NCBI GenBank assembly: GCA_028693165.1
Contig: JAQUVX010000003.1
Location: 1-64,000 of the forward strand
DNA length: 64,000 nt
Direction: 5' to 3'
Origin: Lachnospiraceae bacterium
Lineage (GTDB): Bacteria; Bacillota; Clostridia; Lachnospirales; Lachnospiraceae
Below the pieces are notes generated by a model. The model saw nothing but the letters and a program-made list of their open reading frames with translations, had not been told where the DNA came from and did no database searches. A program made the position numbers and the translations under genes. Of this stretch, positions 58,529 through 64,000 are shown piece after piece. Each line of letters begins with the position of its first letter. The stretch's first letter is position 1.

Positions 58529-60064
58529 GTGAGTATATTAGATTTGACTGCCGTAGCATTAGGCAAAAAGATAAAAGCGGGCGAGGTCACCGTGGTGGAG
58601 GCGACAAAGGCTGCGCTGACACAGATGAAGACGCTGGAGCCGACCCTGAACTGCTACGTGACCATCGATGAGGCGGGTGCGCTGAAACGTGCGGAGGAAG
58701 TTCAGAAGCAGATCGATGATGGAACCCTGAGCGGACCGTTGGCTGGCGTGCCGGTTGCGATCAAGGACAACCTGTGCACCGAGGGACTGCTGACGACCTG
58801 CAGTTCCCGAATCCTGTACAATTTCAAACCGACCTACACCGCCGAGGCGGTAAAGAATCTGGAAGCGGCGGGAGCCGTGATTCTCGGAAAGACCAACATG
58901 GATGAATTCGCCATGGGAAGCACCACGGAGACCTCCGCATATGGTGAGACGAAGAATCCGTGGAATCCGGAGCACGTTCCGGGCGGTTCTTCCGGCGGTT
59001 CCTGTGCGGCTGTGGCTGCTAACGAGTGCTTCTATGCGCTGGGCTCCGACACCGGCGGCTCCATTCGCCAGCCAAGTTCCTTCTGCGGCGTGACCGGTAT
59101 CAAGCCGACCTATGGGACTGTGTCCCGCTATGGTCTGATTGCCTATGGATCATCCCTGGATCAGATCGGGCCGGTGGCAAAGGATGTGACCGACTGTGCC
59201 ACCATTTTGGAGACGATTGCTTCCTATGATAAGAAGGACAGCACCTCTGTGGATCGCCAGGACTGTGATTTCACTTCGGCTCTGGTGGATGACGTGAAAG
59301 GGATGCGGATTGGCATTCCGAAGGATTATTTTGGAGCAGGTTTAAATGCCGAGGTAAAAGAGGCGATTCTTGCAGCGGCGAAGGTTCTGGAAGAAAAAGG
59401 AGCCATCGTTGAGGAATTTGACCTAAGCCTTGTGGAATATGCAATTCCGGCGTACTATGTCATCGCTTCTGCGGAGGCGAGCTCGAACCTGTCCCGCTTC
59501 GATGGTGTGAAGTACGGCTACCGAACCAAAGCGTATGACGGGCTGCACAGCATGTACAAGAAGAGCCGTTCCGAGGGCTTCGGTCCGGAGGTAAAGCGCC
59601 GGATTATGCTGGGTTCCTTTGTCCTGAGCAGTGGTTATTATGATGCCTATTATTTAAAGGCGCTGCGCACCAAGGCATTGATCAAGCAGGCATTTGACAA
59701 GGCATTTAAGAACTATGATGTGATTCTGGGACCGGCGGCACCGACCACGGCGCCAAAACTGGGCGAATCCTTACGTGATCCGCTTCAGATGTATCTGGGT
59801 GATATCTACACGATTTCCGTCAATCTGGCAGGACTGCCGGGCATGACCGTGCCGTGCGGCAGGGACGCGAAGGGACTTCCGATCGGATTACAGCTCATTG
59901 GGGACTGTTTCCAGGAAAAGAAGATTATCCGTGCGGGCTATGCGTATGAATGCAGCAGAACCTATGAGGCACCGATGCTTGCGAAACAGGCAGCAGACGC
60001 AGTACGCATCACGGGTGCAGCACACATCACAGGCGCAGAAGAGGAGGGCAGATCAGATGAGTAA
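58529..60064 (+). CDS. gatA: Asp-tRNA(Asn)/Glu-tRNA(Gln) amidotransferase subunit A
   Basis: A 511-residue amidase-signature enzyme that frees ammonia from glutamine for tRNA amidation. The Ser-cisSer-Lys triad is complete: Lys79 (VAIKDN), Ser154 (GGSSGGS) and the nucleophile Ser178 (GSDTGGSIRQP). The start is GTG at 58529, after AAAGGAG. The last 20 or so residues form a His/Ala/Thr-rich tail with a repeated ITGA. It overlaps gatB by eight bases. Confidence 0.96.
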   Translation: MSILDLTAVALGKKIKAGEVTVVEATKAALTQMKTLEPTLNCYVTIDEAGALKRAEEVQKQIDDGTLSGPLAGVPVAIKDNLCTEGLLTTCSSRILYNFKPTYTAEAVKNLEAAGAVILGKTNMDEFAMGSTTETSAYGETKNPWNPEHVPGGSSGGSCAAVAANECFYALGSDTGGSIRQPSSFCGVTGIKPTYGTVSRYGLIAYGSSLDQIGPVAKDVTDCATILETIASYDKKDSTSVDRQDCDFTSALVDDVKGMRIGIPKDYFGAGLNAEVKEAILAAAKVLEEKGAIVEEFDLSLVEYAIPAYYVIASAEASSNLSRFDGVKYGYRTKAYDGLHSMYKKSRSEGFGPEVKRRIMLGSFVLSSGYYDAYYLKALRTKALIKQAFDKAFKNYDVILGPAAPTTAPKLGESLRDPLQMYLGDIYTISVNLAGLPGMTVPCGRDAKGLPIGLQLIGDCFQEKKIIRAGYAYECSRTYEAPMLAKQAADAVRITGAAHITGAEEEGRSDE

Positions 60065-61493
60065 ACAGTATGAGACCGTCATCGGCCTGGAGGTCCACGT
60101 GGAGCTGGCGACGAAGACCAAGATTTTCTGCGGTTGCTCCACCGAATTTGGCAGTGCGCCGAACACCCACACCTGCCCGGTCTGCACCGGTATGCCGGGT
60201 TCCCTTCCGGTACTGAATAAGCAGGTGGTAGAGTATGCGATGGCAGTCGGCCTTGCCACCAACTGCGGCATCAACCAGTATTGTAAATTTGACCGGAAGA
60301 ATTATTTCTATCCGGATAACCCACAGAACTATCAGATTTCCCAGCTCTATCTGCCGATCTGTCATGACGGATGGGTGGAGATCGAGACGGCGGCAGGGAA
60401 GAAAAAGGTCGGTATTCACGAAATTCATATGGAAGAAGATGCCGGAAAGCTGATTCATGACGAGTGGGAGGACTGCTCCCTGGTCGATTACAACCGAAGC
60501 GGCGTGCCGCTGATCGAGATCGTGTCCGAGCCGGATATGCGAAGTGCGGACGAGGTCATCGCTTATCTGGAAAAGCTGCGGCTGATCATCCAGTATCTGG
60601 GGGCTTCCGACTGCAAGCTCCAGGAGGGCTCCATGCGTGCGGATGTGAACTTATCTGTGCGCGAGGTCGGCGCACCGGAGTTCGGGACACGAACCGAGAT
60701 GAAGAATCTGAATTCCTTCAAGGCGATCGCGCGTGCCATCGAGGGCGAGCGGACCCGCCAGATCGAGCTTTTGGAGGACGGCAGAACCGTTACCCAGGAG
60801 ACCCGCCGCTGGGATGACAACAAGGAATCCTCCCATGCGATGCGTTCCAAGGAGGATGCACAGGATTACCGCTATTTCCCGGATCCGGATCTGGTTCCGG
60901 TGAGGATCAGTGACGAATGGATGGAGCGGGTTCGGGAGCAGCAGCCGGAGCTTCGCACCGAGAAGCTGGCGCGCTACGAGGCCGAGTATGGACTTCCGCA
61001 GTACGACGCGGGGATTTTGACCGGATCCAAGCACCTGGCCGATGTGTTCGAGCAGACAGTTGCGCTGTGCGGCAGACCGAAGGAGGTTTCCAACTGGCTG
61101 ATGACCGAAGCCATGCGTCTTTTAAAGGAAGAAGAGCAGGAGCCGGAGGATATGAAATTTGCTCCGGCACACCTCGCAGCGCTGATCGGCCTTGTGGATA
61201 CCGGCGTGATCAACCGCACCGTGGCGAGAACCGTATTCGAAGCGGTCTTTAAAGAAGATGTGGATCCGGAACGGTACGTGGAGGAAAAGGGACTGCGGGT
61301 AGTCAACGACGAGGGTGCGCTGAAACAGGTGATCGAGGAGCTGCTGGCGGCAAATCCGCAGTCGGTTGCGGACTTTCAGGCAGGCAAGGAAAAGGCCATG
61401 GGCTTCATCGTAGGCCAGACTATGCGGGCCATGAAGGGCAAGGCGGACCCTGCGGCTGTCAATGCGATGGTGCGTGAGCTGATGAGCCGATAA
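60057..61493 (+). CDS. gatB: Asp-tRNA(Asn)/Glu-tRNA(Gln) amidotransferase subunit B
   Basis: A 478-residue kinase-like subunit that activates the Asp or Glu on the misacylated tRNA with ATP. Conserved VIGLEVHVEL is at residues 8-17, the zinc-site cysteines are C-G-C...C-P-V-C (near 24-42) and the substrate region DRKNYFYPDNPQNYQISQ near 78-95. The C-terminal YqeY-like tail domain is present. GAGGAGGG precedes ATG 60057, which overlaps gatA by eight bases. Confidence 0.96.
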   Translation: MSKQYETVIGLEVHVELATKTKIFCGCSTEFGSAPNTHTCPVCTGMPGSLPVLNKQVVEYAMAVGLATNCGINQYCKFDRKNYFYPDNPQNYQISQLYLPICHDGWVEIETAAGKKKVGIHEIHMEEDAGKLIHDEWEDCSLVDYNRSGVPLIEIVSEPDMRSADEVIAYLEKLRLIIQYLGASDCKLQEGSMRADVNLSVREVGAPEFGTRTEMKNLNSFKAIARAIEGERTRQIELLEDGRTVTQETRRWDDNKESSHAMRSKEDAQDYRYFPDPDLVPVRISDEWMERVREQQPELRTEKLARYEAEYGLPQYDAGILTGSKHLADVFEQTVALCGRPKEVSNWLMTEAMRLLKEEEQEPEDMKFAPAHLAALIGLVDTGVINRTVARTVFEAVFKEDVDPERYVEEKGLRVVNDEGALKQVIEELLAANPQSVADFQAGKEKAMGFIVGQTMRAMKGKADPAAVNAMVRELMSR

Positions 61494-61644
61494 AAATAAA
61501 AATAGAAAAAGCACACTTCATGCTTGTAATATGATAAAATATCGTGTAGAATCATCTTTAAAAATGTAACCGAAGATCCATGCAGCAAATTGGAATCATA
61601 AAATCATAGAATGATCGAGGTACCATATGAGGAGGAAGAAAAAG

Positions 61645-62949
61645 ATGCAGCCATATGCAGAGTTGAGCAACGAAGAGTTACAGGAATTGAAAAAACAGTT
61701 GTCTGCGCAGTATAAAGATTTCCAGTCGAAGGATTTGCGGCTCGATATGTCCCGCGGCAAGCCAAGCGTTGAGCAGCTGGATCTCTCCATGGGTATGATG
61801 GACGTGCTGAGCAGTGATGATGACCTGACCTGCGAGGATGGCACAGACTGCCGTAACTATGGTGTCCTGACCGGCATCAAGGAGGCCAAAGAGCTGATCG
61901 GCGATATGATGGAGGTGGCTCCGGACAACATTATCATTTACGGCAACTCCAGCTTAAATGTTATGTTCGATACCGTGTCCCGTTCCATGACGCACGGTGT
62001 GATGGGCTGTACCCCGTGGTGCAAGCTGGACAAGGTGAAATTCCTCTGCCCGGTACCGGGCTATGACCGCCATTTTGGCATCACCGAGTATTTTGGAATT
62101 GAGATGATCAACATTCCGATGACGGAAGAGGGTCCGGACATGGATATGGTAGAGGAACTTGTGGCGAAGGATGACAGCATCAAGGGAATCTGGTGTGTGC
62201 CGAAATATTCCAACCCGATCGGAACCAGCTATTCCGATGAGACGGTACGCCGCTTTGCACGGCTGAAACCGGCTGCCCCGGATTTCAGAATCTACTGGGA
62301 CAATGCTTATGGCGTGCATCATCTGTATGATCACGACCAGGATCATCTGATTGAGATTCTGGCAGAGTGCAAGCGTGCCGGAAATCCGGATCTGGTGTAT
62401 AAGTTCTCATCCACCTCGAAAATCAGCTTCCCGGGTTCTGGTATTGCAGCTATCGCGGCTTCCAACAACAACCTGGAGGACATTCAGAAACAGTTGAAAT
62501 ATCAGACCATCGGTCATGATAAGGTAAACCAGCTTCGTCATGTGCGCTATTTTGGAGATATCCACGGCATGATAGAGCATATGCGGCTTCATGCTGACAT
62601 CATGCGCCCGAAGTTCGAGGCGGTGACCAGTATTCTGGGACGTGAGCTTGACGGTTTGGACATCGGAAGATGGACCAGCCCGAAGGGCGGTTATTTCATC
62701 GCATTTGATTCTATGGACGGCTGCGCGAAGGATATCGTACTGAAATGCAAGAAGGCAGGTCTGGTGATGACCGGTGCAGGTGCAACCTACCCATACGGCA
62801 AGGACCCGCATGACAGCAATATCCGTATTTCACCGTCCTATCCGCCGTTGGGCGATCTGATTCTGGCGATGGAGCTGTTTGCACTGTGTGTAAAGATTGT
62901 CAGCATCAACAAGATCATGGCAAACCGCAAAGCAGAAGGACTGGCATAA
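61645..62949 (+). CDS. Aspartate aminotransferase, subgroup Ic-like
   Basis: A 434-residue PLP-dependent class I aminotransferase of the group that resembles MocR C-terminal domains. RLDMSRGKPS near residue 36, NYGVLTG near 75, YWDNAYGVHH near 219 and the PLP-lysine region SSTSKISFPGSG near 257 (Lys in STSK) are visible. It should interconvert aspartate and oxaloacetate with glutamate. Its place 150 bases after gatB may tie aspartate supply to the tRNA-dependent amidation genes. GGAGGAAG precedes ATG 61645. A strong terminator follows. Confidence 0.87.
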   Translation: MQPYAELSNEELQELKKQLSAQYKDFQSKDLRLDMSRGKPSVEQLDLSMGMMDVLSSDDDLTCEDGTDCRNYGVLTGIKEAKELIGDMMEVAPDNIIIYGNSSLNVMFDTVSRSMTHGVMGCTPWCKLDKVKFLCPVPGYDRHFGITEYFGIEMINIPMTEEGPDMDMVEELVAKDDSIKGIWCVPKYSNPIGTSYSDETVRRFARLKPAAPDFRIYWDNAYGVHHLYDHDQDHLIEILAECKRAGNPDLVYKFSSTSKISFPGSGIAAIAASNNNLEDIQKQLKYQTIGHDKVNQLRHVRYFGDIHGMIEHMRLHADIMRPKFEAVTSILGRELDGLDIGRWTSPKGGYFIAFDSMDGCAKDIVLKCKKAGLVMTGAGATYPYGKDPHDSNIRISPSYPPLGDLILAMELFALCVKIVSINKIMANRKAEGLA

Positions 62950-62977
62950 TCATTTATTATATATAGAAGAAAAAGAG

Positions 62978-63018
62978 ACAGGCATGGAATCCCAAATTGG
63001 GTTCCATGCTTGTTTTTT
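62978..63018 (+). terminator. Terminator after the aminotransferase gene
   Basis: ACAGGCATGGAATCCC pairs with GGGTTCCATGCTTGT around AAATT and ends in TTTTTT. Confidence 0.93.
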
Positions 63019-63030
63019 CCTGTGGATTCC

Positions 63031-63059
63031 TTTACTTTTTGGGGCTTGTGCCCTATAAT
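63031..63059 (+). promoter_or_regulatory. Promoter of gtrA
   Basis: TTTACT (63031-63036) and TATAAT (63054-63059) with a 17-base spacer, 28 bases before the start. Confidence 0.7.
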
Positions 63060-63087
63060 ATCAACAGACTGTATAGGGAGAAAACGG

Positions 63088-63519
63088 ATGATAGAGAAAA
63101 TATGGAAGAAAATTGTGAACCGAGAGACGATTTCCTATCTGATCTTCGGTGTGCTGACGACCCTGGTTGACTGGATCAGCTACTGGTATATGCGTCAGGC
63201 TGGAATTGATTATCGGATGGCGACGGCAGGCTCCTGGGTGGCAGCGGTGCTGTTTGCCTTTGTGACGAACAAGCTGTTTGTGTTTAACAGCTGGGACCTG
63301 CATCCGAAGAAGGTGTGGGGAGAATTTGCCCCCTTTGTGATCTGCCGCGGGGCGACCGGCGTGTTTACCCTGGTCGCGATGATCGTCATGGTGGACGGAC
63401 TTGGGATCAAACAGGATTTTATCTGCAAAGTTGTGGTGTCAGCGATTTCCCTGGTGCTGAATTATTTATTCAGCAAGCTGTTTATCTTTAAGAAAAGCAA
63501 GGAATCAACGATATCGTAA
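63088..63519 (+). CDS. GtrA family membrane protein
   Basis: A 143-residue protein with four membrane helices and the GtrA hallmark LIFGVLTTLVDWISYWYM near residues 16-33 and FVTNKLFVFNSW near 62-73. GtrA-like proteins take part in moving lipid-linked sugars across the membrane for surface polysaccharide or teichoic-acid glycosylation. TAGGGAG precedes ATG 63088; an earlier in-frame start would include the promoter. The next gene, a YfhO-family protein, follows after 17 bases and belongs to the same pathway. Confidence 0.9.
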   Translation: MIEKIWKKIVNRETISYLIFGVLTTLVDWISYWYMRQAGIDYRMATAGSWVAAVLFAFVTNKLFVFNSWDLHPKKVWGEFAPFVICRGATGVFTLVAMIVMVDGLGIKQDFICKVVVSAISLVLNYLFSKLFIFKKSKESTIS

Positions 63520-63536
63520 GCAAGGAGAGACCGGAC

Positions 63537-64000
63537 ATGAAAAACGGAGAAATCGACCGGATAACAGCGGAGCTGGAGGACTTACTTATGACAGAAGGAC
63601 ATACCATACAGGGAGATGCGAAGGAGATGCCGGCGGTGCAGGAGCTGGCGGCAGCACAGGGGCCGTCGGTACCGGCGCAGAAGCAGCCGGCCGAGTCGCC
63701 GATCCCTGAGAAACGAAAGAAAGAACGCGCCCGGCATATGAAAAAAGCCGAGATTCACAAACCCGCGCAGCCTGAGAATGATGACTGCAGCCTGCTCCGT
63801 CCCGGTGACGGCCTGGCGGCGGCCTTTGTGATTCCCATTGTTATTATGCTGATCATCTTTGTGCAGCGCGGGATTTTTCCGTTTGGCGAGGAATCGTTTT
63901 TGCGGACGGATATGTATCATCAATATGCGCCGTTCTTTTCTGAATTCCAGTATAAGCTGACGCATGGCGGCAGCCTGCTCTACAGCTGGGATGTGGGAAT
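63537..64000 (+). CDS. YfhO-family membrane protein, 5' part (runs off the window)
   Basis: An open frame starts at ATG 63537 after AAGGAGAG and has no stop before the window ends. About 75 charged N-terminal residues (Ala/Pro/Lys/Glu-rich, likely cytoplasmic) precede a first membrane helix (AAAFVIPIVIMLIIFVQRG, near residues 97-115), then F-L-R-T-D-M-Y-H-Q-Y-A-P-F-F and Y-K-L-T-H-G-G-S-L-L-Y-S-W, the hallmark first extracellular loop of the YfhO family. YfhO proteins are large polytopic proteins implicated in lipoteichoic-acid glycosylation. The N-terminal tail is longer than usual. Confidence 0.8.
   Translation, partial: MKNGEIDRITAELEDLLMTEGHTIQGDAKEMPAVQELAAAQGPSVPAQKQPAESPIPEKRKKERARHMKKAEIHKPAQPENDDCSLLRPGDGLAAAFVIPIVIMLIIFVQRGIFPFGEESFLRTDMYHQYAPFFSEFQYKLTHGGSLLYSWDVG

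Overview
The window looks like chromosome of an obligately anaerobic, gut-type Clostridia, most likely a Lachnospiraceae member. Reasons: strong AGGAGG-type ribosome sites, frequent TTGACA/TATAAT promoters with 17-base spacers, T-box leaders, an oxygen-sensitive AsrABC sulfite reductase, tRNA-dependent amidation (archaeal-type AspRS plus GatCAB), an uxuA/uxuB hexuronate route and no aerobic respiratory genes. Coding density is high. No rRNA, tRNA, CRISPR array, intact insertion sequence or prophage was seen. The genus cannot be fixed from this alone.

Layout. 1-2.8 kb: uppP, a DUF1576 membrane protein and a YcxB-like protein. 2.9-6.5 kb: hexuronate genes uxuA, GntR regulator, uxuB. 6.5-8.3 kb: AbiE-type toxin-antitoxin pair behind a perfect inverted repeat. 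8.4-11 kb: divergent DAHP synthase and mgtE. 11-14 kb: TPP riboswitch with thiW, yedF, a transglutaminase-like protein. 14.1-16.4 kb: two HxlR regulators, each divergent from an enzyme gene (amidohydrolase, nitroreductase). 16.4-18.6 kb: a diverged repeat pair, a G-quadruplex-prone tract, a T-box and tyrS. 18.7-20.2 kb: phosphoribosyltransferase-like gene and a Crp/Fnr regulator.

20.3-31.8 kb is the most striking block. A permease, a private thioredoxin reductase/thioredoxin pair and two tandem arylsulfotransferase-family proteins without signal peptides are followed by asrABC, then precorrin-2 dehydrogenase (siroheme route) and cbiL. Together they suggest a cytoplasmic path from an imported sulfur compound, perhaps a sulfate ester, through sulfite to sulfide. 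The substrate and the sulfite-releasing step are inferred, not shown.

31.8-36.5 kb holds an ABC exporter and a scarred accessory patch: a group II intron 5' fragment, an Rpn-type nuclease, and an AAA/nuclease pseudogene running into recQ. 38.3-43.8 kb: RpiR regulator, paired palindromic operators, a GH4 phospho-glucosidase, a PTS EIICBA and an AEC-family carrier. 43.9-49.3 kb: an unusual soluble DmsAB-like molybdoenzyme operon in which the TorD-type chaperone is fused to the catalytic subunit, an FAD/NAD(P)-linked protein takes the place of the membrane anchor, and mobA supplies cofactor. 49.3-54.1 kb: a relic of a second DUF362 gene, secreted proteins, DUF362 ferredoxin protein, and a PadR/HAAS cluster. 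54.1-56.3 kb: mntP behind a Mn2+ riboswitch, and a MATE exporter. 56.4-63 kb: T-box-controlled AspRS-gatCAB and an aspartate aminotransferase. The window ends in gtrA and the 5' end of a YfhO-family gene.
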